Source: an uncultured Collinsella sp. (GTDB taxonomy: Bacteria > Actinomycetota > Coriobacteriia > Coriobacteriales > Coriobacteriaceae). Taken from it: DNA of 64,000 nt. Positions 54,140 to 61,741 of this stretch are shown piece by piece. Numbering within the stretch: position 1 is the first letter of the stretch; each line of letters begins with the position of its first letter. Made by a program: the position numbers and the translations under genes. Below the pieces are notes generated by a model. That model saw nothing but the letters and a program-made list of their open reading frames with translations. It had not been told where the DNA came from and ran no database searches. The DNA lies in assembly GCA_959020715.1 (NCBI GenBank), contig CAUESV010000001.1:1-64000 (forward strand). Reading direction: 5' to 3'.

Positions 54140-54577
54140 CTACTTGCGAGAATTGCTCAGCTTATTGATCAGCGCCTCGAGGCGCTCGCCGTCCTCGGCC
54201 GTCTGGGCAATAACCAAAATCGTATCGTTGCCGGCAAGCGAGCCAAGCACATCGGGCAACTCTGCCGCATCAACGGCGGCGGCGATGCCGGAAGCCGTGC
54301 CAGGCTGAGCCTTGATCATAACCAGATTATCGGTACGCAGAACGCCCGTTACGAGCTCGGAAACCATACGCTGCAGGTGCAGGTCCTCTGCCAGAACATA
54401 GATGCCCTCAGGGAGCTTACGCAGCCCCATATCGGCAATATCGCGAGAGACAGTCGCCTGCGTGCAATCAAAGCCCATAGCACGGAGCTCATCGACCAGC
54501 ACGCGCTGCGTGCGGACATCCTTATTGCGCACAATATCTCTAATGGCATCCTGGCGCCCATTGCGTTTTTTAGCCAT
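54140..54577 (-). CDS. argR: Arginine repressor
   Basis: 145 aa from the ATG at 54577 (GAGAGGGTTTGT upstream). N-terminal winged helix with RTQRVLVDELRAMGFDCTQATVSRD in two parts (QATVSRDIADMGL is the recognition region), and a C-terminal arginine-binding and hexamer domain with GTASGIAAAVDAAELPDVLG and GSLAGNDTILVIAQT. No arg biosynthesis genes are in this window, so it acts elsewhere. A perfect palindrome (54611-54625) 34 bp upstream could be an autoregulatory site. Confidence 0.93.
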   Translation of the reverse strand: MAKKRNGRQDAIRDIVRNKDVRTQRVLVDELRAMGFDCTQATVSRDIADMGLRKLPEGIYVLAEDLHLQRMVSELVTGVLRTDNLVMIKAQPGTASGIAAAVDAAELPDVLGSLAGNDTILVIAQTAEDGERLEALINKLSNSRK

Positions 54578-54610
54578 ACAAACCCTCTCTCCAAAAGATG
54601 GCGGAGACAA

Positions 54611-54625
54611 TCAATCAGTGATTGA
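54611..54625. promoter_or_regulatory. Palindrome upstream of argR (candidate operator)
   Basis: TCAATCA-G-TGATTGA, perfect 7-bp arms, 34 bp before the argR start. It contains TGATTGA-type half sites loosely like ARG boxes (TGAAT). A second inverted repeat, CGAAACAA-12-TTGTTTCG, is at 54671-54698. Confidence 0.45.
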
Positions 54626-54709
54626 ATAGTTTAACGCTATTTGAAGGCTTTTGTGTATAAGAACGCATTTCGAAACAATTCTATGCAAGTTTGTTTCGTA
54701 ATGAGCCGT

Positions 54710-55750
54710 TTAGGCGGTTTTTGCGCCCGTCCGGTTAAGAAAAGCTGCCAGATGCGTACACATCACGCAGCGCGCGGGCTTGGCGCTGGCGATCGGCCCA
54801 AACAACAGACCGAGTCCCCGATGGTTATCCTTGAGCGCGGCGACCATCTGACGGGTTCGAGGCGCCTCGAGCATATCACGCATGCGGGCGGAACGCTCGA
54901 TTGACGACACTCCATGCGGGCTCAGACACAAATTCTCGATGCAGGCGACCAGTCCGGCAAAGTAGAACTTTTGGCTTGCCAGCTTGACCCGACCACCGCT
55001 ATCTGCTTCCGAGAGTGAGTCCGCAAGCTCGTCGAGCGCCCGGGTGTCATCGGATACCTTGGCATACATGGTGGGATCAAAGGCATCTGTAAGCTTAGGC
55101 GCCACCGCGTGGAAACAAGCGTCGCCGCATCCGGAGACGCGCTGCGCCTGCGAGAGCGCACACGCCATAAACCCAACTGTGCGAAACGCCTTGTCGCACA
55201 AAAGGCATGCCTCAAACAGCGGACGGCTATACATCACGCCAGAGACTTGAGCAACCAAGCCGCCTAAAATCAACTGAGGCAGCCCGGCCACCATTGAAGA
55301 CTTGTCTTCGATGACAATAGAGGCAGCATCCAAGACACGCGAATGGCGCTCTCGATGTGCATCATAGCGGTCGAGCGACACCGTGGGGAACACTATGTCT
55401 GCCGCAGCATCGCACGCGATATCGACCATCTTGGAAAGGGATTGCGGAGCAAACCACTCATCGGCGTTCATGGCGATGATTTGAGAGCCGCGCGAGGCAG
55501 CAAAACCGGCACGAAGACACGCGCCGCGCGTCGCGTCCTCGACGTCAATCAAATCAATATGGATGTCCCTGTCGGCAGCAACTTGAAGCGAATGGCGCAC
55601 ACCGGGCGCAGTATCGCGACAGACAACGACAATCTGCAAATCGTAGAGGTCTTGGTTCTGGATACTCTCGAGCGCACGCATCGCATAGCTGGGCGAACCT
55701 TCTACCACAAGGATCACCGAAAGTCGCGGATGCGAGCCACGTCGAACCAA
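54710..55750 (-). CDS. Glycosyltransferase family 2-like protein
   Basis: 346 aa from a TTG at 55750, chosen because GAGAGGA lies upstream and the GT-A fold begins at once (PRLSVILVVEGSPSYAMRAL). The nucleotide-sugar half continues with QNQDLYDLQIVVVCRD and RGACLRAGFAASRGSQIIAM followed by NADEWF, where NAD replaces the usual DxD. There are no membrane helices. The C-terminal half is not recognised. It probably glycosylates a cell-surface polymer, but the altered DxD leaves activity open. Start codon choice is uncertain. Confidence 0.75.
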   Translation of the reverse strand: MVRRGSHPRLSVILVVEGSPSYAMRALESIQNQDLYDLQIVVVCRDTAPGVRHSLQVAADRDIHIDLIDVEDATRGACLRAGFAASRGSQIIAMNADEWFAPQSLSKMVDIACDAAADIVFPTVSLDRYDAHRERHSRVLDAASIVIEDKSSMVAGLPQLILGGLVAQVSGVMYSRPLFEACLLCDKAFRTVGFMACALSQAQRVSGCGDACFHAVAPKLTDAFDPTMYAKVSDDTRALDELADSLSEADSGGRVKLASQKFYFAGLVACIENLCLSPHGVSSIERSARMRDMLEAPRTRQMVAALKDNHRGLGLLFGPIASAKPARCVMCTHLAAFLNRTGAKTA

Positions 55751-55751
55751 A

Positions 55752-55793
55752 TTATCCGTCCTCTCGACAGCAATGAATCAAACCGTGGTTCAT
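55752..55793 (-). CDS. Possible 13-codon leader peptide upstream of the glycosyltransferase
   Basis: GGGGTG precedes ATG at 55793; the frame reads MNHGLIHCCREDG and stops 1 nt before the TTG start of the next gene (TAATTTG). Spacing suggests translational coupling. It could be chance. Confidence 0.25.
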   Translation of the reverse strand: MNHGLIHCCREDG

Positions 55794-55911
55794 GGTACAC
55801 CCCGGCAATAAAAGCAATGAGACACCGGTTGCATTGCACGCCAAGAACAGATGTTGCACACGCGCAGCCCACAGATGACAGGTGTCGACGCACGACACGT
55901 CGAGCCCTCCC

Positions 55912-56736
55912 CTAGTCGAGCACGACAAGCTCGGCGGGATCGTAATCCACGCCCATAAACGTAAGGCCGCAGGCAGGAGCCGTGGGGCCCGCAGCGGTAC
56001 GGTCGCAAGCATCGATAACCTCGCGCATCCACTCGGGTTCACGGCGATGCATGCCAATCTCGACAAGCGTGCCCACGATCGTACGGACCATCGAATGCAG
56101 AAACGCATTGCCCTCGATGGTGAACGTCAGGATGTCCTCGCCAAACGCAACCTCATGGCCAAATTCGGCACGCATCACGCAGCGATGCGTGGGCTTGCCC
56201 ACAGCAGAGGCAACCTTGCAAAAGCTTTTAAAGTCCTGCTCGCCCAGCAGTGCGGGGCAGGCAGCAGACATAGCCTCAACATCCAAGGGATAGCGATGCC
56301 ACCACACGGCACCGCGGGACAGCACAGGGCGCGCATCTCGATCGGCAATGCGGTATGTATACGTACGGGAACGCGCGTCAAAACGCGCAGAAAAGCCTTT
56401 ACGGGCCTTGTAGACCTCGTTAATGGCGATATCTTTGGGCAGCAGGGCATCCATAGCCCGCAGCCACCTACGGCGCGTACAAGCGAGCTCAGCGTCCGTT
56501 ACGGGCACGCTGATGTACTGAGCCACGGCATGCACGCCGGCATCGGTACGCCCCGCGCACGTCAGATCGATCGGGCGGCGAAGCAGCGTCTCGATAGCGC
56601 GGCGTAACTCGCCCGCAACGGTCGTCTGGCCCGGCTGCTCGGCAAATCCGCTATAGGACGAGCCATCATAGGCAACACGGAATACAAGCGTGGCATCGAG
56701 CTCAGGAATCGAATTGAAATCAGACGGCGCGGTCAT
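55912..56736 (-). CDS. truA: tRNA pseudouridine(38-40) synthase
   Basis: 274 aa from the ATG at 56736 (GGGAGCGCCC upstream). It converts U38-U40 in tRNA anticodon arms. Family features: FRVAYDGSSYSGFAEQPGQT, the catalytic Asp in DLTCAGRTDAGVHAVAQY, FSARFDARSRTYTYRI, DFKSFCKVAS and NAFLHSMVRTIVGTLVEIG. It lies directly after rplQ on the same strand, a placement common in actinobacteria and Firmicutes, with a terminator between. Confidence 0.95.
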   Translation of the reverse strand: MTAPSDFNSIPELDATLVFRVAYDGSSYSGFAEQPGQTTVAGELRRAIETLLRRPIDLTCAGRTDAGVHAVAQYISVPVTDAELACTRRRWLRAMDALLPKDIAINEVYKARKGFSARFDARSRTYTYRIADRDARPVLSRGAVWWHRYPLDVEAMSAACPALLGEQDFKSFCKVASAVGKPTHRCVMRAEFGHEVAFGEDILTFTIEGNAFLHSMVRTIVGTLVEIGMHRREPEWMREVIDACDRTAAGPTAPACGLTFMGVDYDPAELVVLD

Positions 56737-56771
56737 GGGCGCTCCCAACAAACAATCAACGGTATCGCGAC

Positions 56772-56802
56772 AAAAAAAGAGGGGTACGCGAACGTACCCC
56801 TC
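56772..56802 (-). terminator. Intrinsic terminator at the end of the alpha operon
   Basis: Perfect 10-bp stem GAGGGGTACG (56779-56788) with CGTACCCCTC (56793-56802), loop CGAA, followed on the minus strand by TTTTTTTG. Confidence 0.92.
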
Positions 56803-56828
56803 GAATATAGCCTATGCAGACGGAAAGT

Positions 56829-57296
56829 CTACTCAGCGGTCTCCTCAGCAGGAGCCTCCTCGACGGCCTCGGCCTTCTTGGGAGCAGCGGCCTTCTTGGG
56901 GGCCGGAGCAGCCTTCTTGGCCTTAGGCGTGCAAGGCTCGGTGACGAGCTCCATGATAACGATGGGAGCGTTGTCGCCCTTGCGGTTGCCGAGCTTCATG
57001 ATGCGGGTGTAACCGCCGTTGCGGTCCTGCCACATGCCCTGGGCAGCCTTGTCGAAGATCTCGGCAACGAGCTGCTTATCGCCGAGCTTGGCGATAGCCA
57101 GACGACGAGAGTGCAGGTCGCCCTTCTTGGCCCAGGTGATGATCGGGTCGACGACCGAACGCAGCGCCTTAGCGCGGGTCTCGGTGGTCTTGATGCGGTC
57201 GTTCTCGAAGAGGGCCTTAGCAAGGCTCTTCTTCATGGCCTTGGTGTGGCTCGCATCGGTGCCGAGCTTCAGGCCCTTCTTAACGTTGTGACGCAT
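56829..57296 (-). CDS. rplQ: 50S ribosomal protein L17 with Ala/Lys/Glu-rich tail
   Basis: 155 aa; the family core is about 118. The core is typical: MRHNVKKGLKLGTDASHTKA, MKKSLAKALFENDRIKTTET, RAKALRSVVDPIITWAKKGD. The last 35 or so residues are Pro/Ala/Lys and then Glu rich (KKAAPAPKKAAAPKKAEAVE). Together with the L31 tail this is a shared habit of this genome. Last gene of the alpha operon. Confidence 0.95.
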   Translation of the reverse strand: MRHNVKKGLKLGTDASHTKAMKKSLAKALFENDRIKTTETRAKALRSVVDPIITWAKKGDLHSRRLAIAKLGDKQLVAEIFDKAAQGMWQDRNGGYTRIMKLGNRKGDNAPIVIMELVTEPCTPKAKKAAPAPKKAAAPKKAEAVEEAPAEETAE

Positions 57297-57326
57297 GGTC
57301 TAGTTTCTCCTCAAATATGCGAAGCA

Positions 57327-58268
57327 TTAAGCCTTCAGGCTCAGGCCCATGGACTCAAGCTTGTCCTTCACTTCCTCAATCGACTTAACACCGAAGTTAC
57401 GGATGTTGAGCAGATCGTTCTCCGAGAACTCAACGAGCTGACGGACCGAGTGAATGCTGGCGCGCTTAAGGCAGTTGTAGGAACGGACGGAAAGGTCCAG
57501 ATCCTCGATCTGCTTGTCCAGCTCGGCGTTGTCGTTGGTGACCTCGGGAGCGAAGATCGAAGCCTCCTCCTCGACCTCGGGGGTCTCGGCAAGGTTCATA
57601 AAGGCGGCCATATGCTGGTTGATGATATTGGCAGCCTGGACCACGGCGTCGCGCGGGGCGATGGAGCCGTTGGTCTCGATCTCGAGGACAAGGCGGTCGT
57701 AGTCGGTGTGCTGACCGACACGGCAAGCCTCAACGAGCTTGGCGCAACGGGAAACCGGCGAGTACAGCGAGTCGACGTGGATCACACCGATGGGATCGTT
57801 GTCGCGCTTGTTGGCCTCGCCAGAAACATAGCCGCGGCCATAGCCGATGCGCATGCTCATGGTGAGATGGCCGCCCTCGGTGAGCGTAGCGATATGCTGC
57901 TCGGGGTTGACCAGCTCAAACTCGGACGGAATAAAGAAGTCCGCACCGGTGACCTCGCAGGGGCCGTCAACCGAAATGGTGGCGGTCGCCTCGTCGGTCG
58001 TGCCGAGAGCCCTGAAGACAAGACCCTTGACATTCAGGACGATGTCGGTGACATCCTCGACCATGTTAGGGATGGTCATGAACTCGTGCTGCGCACCATC
58101 GATCTGAATAGCCTCGACGGCGGCACCCTCGAGCGAGGACAGAAGAACGCGACGAAGGGAGTTACCCAGCGTATCGCCGTAGCCACGCTCGAGCGGCTCG
58201 ACGGAGACACGAGCAGACGTCTCGTTAATCTCTTCGACCTGAACCTGAGGCCTAATGAATTCTGACAT
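57327..58268 (-). CDS. rpoA: RNA polymerase alpha subunit
   Basis: 313 aa. The N-terminal dimerisation domain contains PLERGYGDTLGNSLRRVLLS, LEGAAVEAIQIDGAQHEF and VNPEQHIATL. A linker of low complexity precedes the C-terminal domain, which binds UP elements and activators and contains LDLSVRSYNCLKRASIHSVR and NIRNFGVKSIEEVKDKLE. Gene order rpsD-rpoA-rplQ is standard. Confidence 0.97.
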   Translation of the reverse strand: MSEFIRPQVQVEEINETSARVSVEPLERGYGDTLGNSLRRVLLSSLEGAAVEAIQIDGAQHEFMTIPNMVEDVTDIVLNVKGLVFRALGTTDEATATISVDGPCEVTGADFFIPSEFELVNPEQHIATLTEGGHLTMSMRIGYGRGYVSGEANKRDNDPIGVIHVDSLYSPVSRCAKLVEACRVGQHTDYDRLVLEIETNGSIAPRDAVVQAANIINQHMAAFMNLAETPEVEEEASIFAPEVTNDNAELDKQIEDLDLSVRSYNCLKRASIHSVRQLVEFSENDLLNIRNFGVKSIEEVKDKLESMGLSLKA

Positions 58269-58300
58269 GTATTACCTCCAGCCTCAGCAGCCCGGATGGA

Positions 58301-58897
58301 CTACTTAGAGTAGAGCTCGACGATGAGCTGCTCGTTGATATCACCGCTGATCTGCTCACGCGTCGGCAGAGCGAGCACGTTACCAGACAGCTTCTCGATA
58401 TCGACCTCGAGCCAGCCAGGGACCTCAAAGCGCTCGGAGGAAATCAGGGCCTCCTTGATGGGGAGGAGGTCACGGAACTTCTCGCCGACAGCGACGACGT
58501 CGCCGGCCTTGACGCGGTAGGACGGGATGTCCACGCGCTTGCCGTTCACGGTGAAGTGACCGTGACGGACGGACTGACGAGCCTCTTTGCGGGTGCGGGC
58601 GAAGCCAAGACGGAAGACGACGTTGTCGAGGCGAGACTCAAGGATGATCATGAGGTTCTCACCGGTGACGCCGTTCATCTTACGGGCCTTGTTGAAGTAG
58701 CCGTGGAACTGCTTCTCCAGAACGCCATAGATGAACTTGACCTTCTGCTTCTCGCGCAGCTGCATGCCGTACTCAGATTCCTTGCGACGGCGCTTGGGCT
58801 GACGGATAGATTCCTTCTTGCTGCTGTAACCGAGCTCAGCGGGATCGATCCCGAGCTGACGGCAGCGCTTAAGAACAGGAGTCCTGTCGATTGCCAT
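58301..58897 (-). CDS. rpsD: 30S ribosomal protein S4
   Basis: 198 aa. It is a primary 16S rRNA binder. It starts MAIDRTPVLKRCRQLGIDPA and contains KQKVKFIYGVLEKQFHGYF and the S4 RNA-binding domain (LESRLDNVVFRLGFARTRKE, ARQSVRHGHFTVNGKRVDIP). The N-terminal zinc cysteines seen in some S4 proteins are absent apart from Cys12, so this is the C-minus form. Between rpsK and rpoA. Confidence 0.96.
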   Translation of the reverse strand: MAIDRTPVLKRCRQLGIDPAELGYSSKKESIRQPKRRRKESEYGMQLREKQKVKFIYGVLEKQFHGYFNKARKMNGVTGENLMIILESRLDNVVFRLGFARTRKEARQSVRHGHFTVNGKRVDIPSYRVKAGDVVAVGEKFRDLLPIKEALISSERFEVPGWLEVDIEKLSGNVLALPTREQISGDINEQLIVELYSK

Positions 58898-58916
58898 ATT
58901 GATACGATCCTTTCAG

Positions 58917-59321
58917 TTACACGCGGCGACGCTTCTTGGGGCGGCAGCCGTTGTGCGGAATGGGGGTCTTGTCCTGGATGCTCGAGACCTCGAGGCCAGC
59001 AGCCTGGAGGGAGCGGATGGCGGTCTCACGACCGGAGCCGGGGCCCTTGACGAAGACGGAAACCTTCTTCATACCGTGCTCCATGGCCTGCTTGGCAGCA
59101 GCCTCGGCAGCCATCTGGGCAGCGAACGGCGTGGACTTACGGGAGCCCTTGAAGCCCACCTGGCCAGCCGACTTCCAGGAAATGACGTTGCCCTGGGGAT
59201 CGGTGATCGAAACGATCGTGTTGTTGAACGTAGAACGAATGTGAGCCTGGCCCACGGAAATGTTCTTACGGTCCGCGCGCTTCAGACGGGCAGCGCGAAC
59301 GTTCTTCTTAGCAGTAGCCAT
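58917..59321 (-). CDS. rpsK: 30S ribosomal protein S11
   Basis: 134 aa. Typical sequence: GQAHIRSTFNNTIVSITDPQ, GNVISWKSAGQVGFKGSRKS, TPFAAQMAAEAAAKQAMEHG and the C-terminal CRPKKRRRV. It forms the platform of the small subunit near the E site. 14 bp after rpsM. Confidence 0.97.
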   Translation of the reverse strand: MATAKKNVRAARLKRADRKNISVGQAHIRSTFNNTIVSITDPQGNVISWKSAGQVGFKGSRKSTPFAAQMAAEAAAKQAMEHGMKKVSVFVKGPGSGRETAIRSLQAAGLEVSSIQDKTPIPHNGCRPKKRRRV

Positions 59322-59335
59322 CTATCTAGCGCTCC

Positions 59336-59710
59336 TTATTTCTTCTTCTTAGCACCGATCTGACGCTTCGGGCCCTTGCGGGTACGAGCGTTAGTGTGGG
59401 TGCGCTGGCCGCGGACCGGGAGGCCCTTGCGGTGACGAAGGCCGCGGTTGCAGCCGATGTCCATAAGGCGCTTGACGTTCTGGTTGCGCTCACGGCGGAG
59501 GTCGCCCTCAACCATGATCTGGTTCTTGTCGATATAATCGCGGATGGCGTTAACCTCATCCTCGGTGAGGTCCTTAACGCGCGTATCCACGTTAACGTTG
59601 CACTCGACGCAAATCTTCGTCGCAGTGGTGCGGCCGATGCCGTAAATGTAGGTCAGACCGATCTCAACGCGCTTCTCACGCGGGAGGTCGACACCATTAA
59701 TACGGGCCAA
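59336..59710 (-). CDS. rpsM: 30S ribosomal protein S13
   Basis: 124 aa. It starts MARINGVDLPREKRVEIGLT and contains YIYGIGRTTATKICVECNVN, LMDIGCNRGLRHRKGLPVRG and the basic tail ARTRKGPKRQIGAKKKK. It sits at the subunit interface (bridge B1). 14 bp after rpmJ. Confidence 0.97.
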   Translation of the reverse strand: MARINGVDLPREKRVEIGLTYIYGIGRTTATKICVECNVNVDTRVKDLTEDEVNAIRDYIDKNQIMVEGDLRRERNQNVKRLMDIGCNRGLRHRKGLPVRGQRTHTNARTRKGPKRQIGAKKKK

Positions 59711-59724
59711 CGTAGTCTCCTCTC

Positions 59725-59838
59725 TTAACCCTGACGCTGCTTATGACGGGGGTTCTCGCAAATGACGAGGACCTTGCCATGGCGCCTAATGATTTTGCAC
59801 TTATCGCACATCTTCTTGACCGAAGGACGTACCTTCAT
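59725..59838 (-). CDS. rpmJ: 50S ribosomal protein L36
   Basis: 37 aa: MKVRPSVKKMCDKCKIIRRH and the remainder ends ENPRHKQRQG. Three cysteines and a histidine (CDKC, C27, H32) form the zinc site of the C-plus type. It lies between infA and rpsM, as usual. Confidence 0.97.
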   Translation of the reverse strand: MKVRPSVKKMCDKCKIIRRHGKVLVICENPRHKQRQG

Positions 59839-59988
59839 CGTTCTTCCTTTCGGTAGCGCTCAAACTACTTCCCTACTATCTACTCGCCCAGCCGCAGGCG
59901 TTTAAAACTATGGCTGGTCTTCACACACAATCCGACCGTAGGTTGAGCTAAGCCTGCAGTCGGAAATGGAGTGCGTGTATGCGTGCCG

Positions 59989-60207
59989 CTATTTGTAGCG
60001 ATAGGTGATGCGGCCGCGGGTCAGGTCATACGGGGAAAGCTCCACGACAACCCTGTCACCGGGGAGAATACGGATGTAATTCATTCGGATCTTGCCAGAA
60101 ATGTTGCACAGAACCGAATGACCGTTCTCGAGCTCAACCTTAAACATGGCATTGGGCAACGGTTCCTTTACCGTACCCTCGAGCTCAATTGCGTCTTCCT
60201 TCTTCAC
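59989..60207 (-). CDS. infA: Translation initiation factor IF-1
   Basis: 72 aa if started at GTG 60207, which matches the normal length and aligns KKEDAIELEGTV with the usual start; a TTG at 60213 would add two residues. The OB fold is complete: EPLPNAMFKVELENGHSVLC, GKIRMNYIRILPGDRVVVE, LSPYDLTRGRITYRYK. There is a 150-bp gap before rpmJ. Its promoter is at 60247-60275. Confidence 0.95.
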   Translation of the reverse strand: MKKEDAIELEGTVKEPLPNAMFKVELENGHSVLCNISGKIRMNYIRILPGDRVVVELSPYDLTRGRITYRYK

Positions 60208-60246
60208 AAGCAATCATCTTTCTCTAGAAAACGACAGCGATTGAGT

Positions 60247-60275
60247 ATTCTACAACACGTATGCACGCATCGTAA
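60247..60275 (-). promoter_or_regulatory. Promoter of the infA-rpmJ-alpha operon
   Basis: On the minus strand, TTACGA (60270-60275), a 17-nt spacer, TAGAAT (60247-60252), 40 bp before infA. Confidence 0.6.
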
Positions 60276-60311
60276 TAACTTCGTAATGGCTCCACAACTA
60301 AGTGGAACTTG

Positions 60312-61100
60312 TTACATTTCTCCGCCTTGGAGCGAACACCAAGCACCTTGCGCGTCGGTGGTGAGAATCACCGGACCGTCATTGGTGATGGCGACGGTGT
60401 TCTCGTAGTGCGCGGCGGGCAGGTGGTCGTTGGTCGTAACAATCCAACCGTCGGAGCCCGTGCTCACATGGTTGGAACCCATCGTAACCATCGGCTCGAT
60501 GGCAATGACCATGCCAGCCTGGAGACGAACGCCCCTCCCCTTCTTTCCATAGTTAGGAACGTTGGGGTCCTCGTGCATCACGCGGCCAATGCCATGGCCC
60601 ACATAGTCACGAAGCACACCGTAACCGTGAGACTCCGCGAGGGACTGAACGGCATAACCGACATCCCCGATATGGTTACCGGGAACAGCCTGCTCGATGG
60701 CAGCCTTAAGGCAATCGCGCGTAACCTCGCACAGGGCCTTGGCCTCGGGCGTGGGGGTGCCGACGAAAAACGTCCAAGCGTTATCGCCGACCCAACCGTC
60801 GACAACGGCTCCCGTATCGATGGAGATGATATCGCCATCGCGCAGGATCATGTCGGGGTTGGGAATACCGTGGACCACGGCATCGTTGATCGATGCGCAA
60901 ATGGTCCCCGGGAACCCGCCGTAACCCTTAAAGGCCGGGGTGCCGCCATGCATGCGGATAATCTGCTCCGCGAGCTGATCGAGCTCAAAAGTCGAAACGC
61001 CGGGGCGCACCATGGCTCCAACGTGGCGGAGCGCCATCTTAGATAGCGCTCCTGCCTTCTTCATCTGCTCGATTTGCGTTGCAGACTTAATCTTGATCAT
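60312..61100 (-). CDS. map: Methionine aminopeptidase, type I
   Basis: 262 aa. It removes the N-terminal Met from new proteins. The five metal ligands are present: the two Asp in SIDTGAVVDGWVGDNAWTF, His in DYVGHGIGRVMHEDPNVP, the Glu in MVIAIEPMVTMG and the C-terminal Glu in HYENTVAIT. Type Ia, with no extension. Its ATG overlaps the adk stop by 4 nt (ATGA). Confidence 0.96.
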   Translation of the reverse strand: MIKIKSATQIEQMKKAGALSKMALRHVGAMVRPGVSTFELDQLAEQIIRMHGGTPAFKGYGGFPGTICASINDAVVHGIPNPDMILRDGDIISIDTGAVVDGWVGDNAWTFFVGTPTPEAKALCEVTRDCLKAAIEQAVPGNHIGDVGYAVQSLAESHGYGVLRDYVGHGIGRVMHEDPNVPNYGKKGRGVRLQAGMVIAIEPMVTMGSNHVSTGSDGWIVTTNDHLPAAHYENTVAITNDGPVILTTDAQGAWCSLQGGEM

Positions 61101-61723
61101 AGACCGAGAGCCTCTTTGACATCCCCGTACACGGTCTCGCGAGCCTGGTCACCGTTGACCGACTTGAGCAGACCCTGGCCACGATAGTAGTCGACGAGCG
61201 GGCTCGTGGACTTCTCGTAGACGTCGAGACGGTTCTTGATGGTCTCGGGCTTGTCGTCGTCGCGCTGATACATCTCGCCGGCGCACTTGGGGCAGGTAGC
61301 ATCGGCAGCGGTGCCGGTGTAACCGCAGGCGCGGCAGGTGCGACGCGAAGACAGACGATCGATAATGACCTCGGGGGCCACATCGACCAGAAGGGCGCAG
61401 TCGATCTCGCGACCCATGGCGGAGAGCTCGGAATCGAGCGTCACGGCCTGGGCGGTGTTGCGCGGGAAGCCGTCGAGGATGAAGCCCTGCTGGGCGTCAT
61501 CGGCGGCAAGGCGCTCCTTGACAAGGTCGATCACGAGCTGGTCGGGAACGAGCTCGCCAGCGTCCATGTACTTCTTAACCTGAATACCAAGCTCGGTGCC
61601 ACCCTTGACGGCAGCACGCAGCAGGTCGCCCGTGGAAATGTGAGCGACGCCAAACTCGGCGACGAGCTCCTGTGCGACGGTGCCCTTGCCGGCACCCGGA
61701 GCTCCGAGCAATACGAGGTTCAT
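61097..61723 (-). CDS. adk: Adenylate kinase
   Basis: 208 aa from the ATG at 61723 (GGAGGATTGCTC upstream). It interconverts AMP, ADP and ATP. P-loop LLGAPGAGKGTVAQEL, AMP site STGDLLRAAVKGGTELG, GFILDGFPRNTAQA, and a long LID with four cysteines (CRACGYTGTA, CPKCAG) that bind zinc, as in Gram-positive and actinobacterial enzymes. Located between secY and map, the usual order. Confidence 0.96.
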   Translation of the reverse strand: MNLVLLGAPGAGKGTVAQELVAEFGVAHISTGDLLRAAVKGGTELGIQVKKYMDAGELVPDQLVIDLVKERLAADDAQQGFILDGFPRNTAQAVTLDSELSAMGREIDCALLVDVAPEVIIDRLSSRRTCRACGYTGTAADATCPKCAGEMYQRDDDKPETIKNRLDVYEKSTSPLVDYYRGQGLLKSVNGDQARETVYGDVKEALGL

Positions 61724-61741
61724 GAGCAATCCTCCTCTAGC

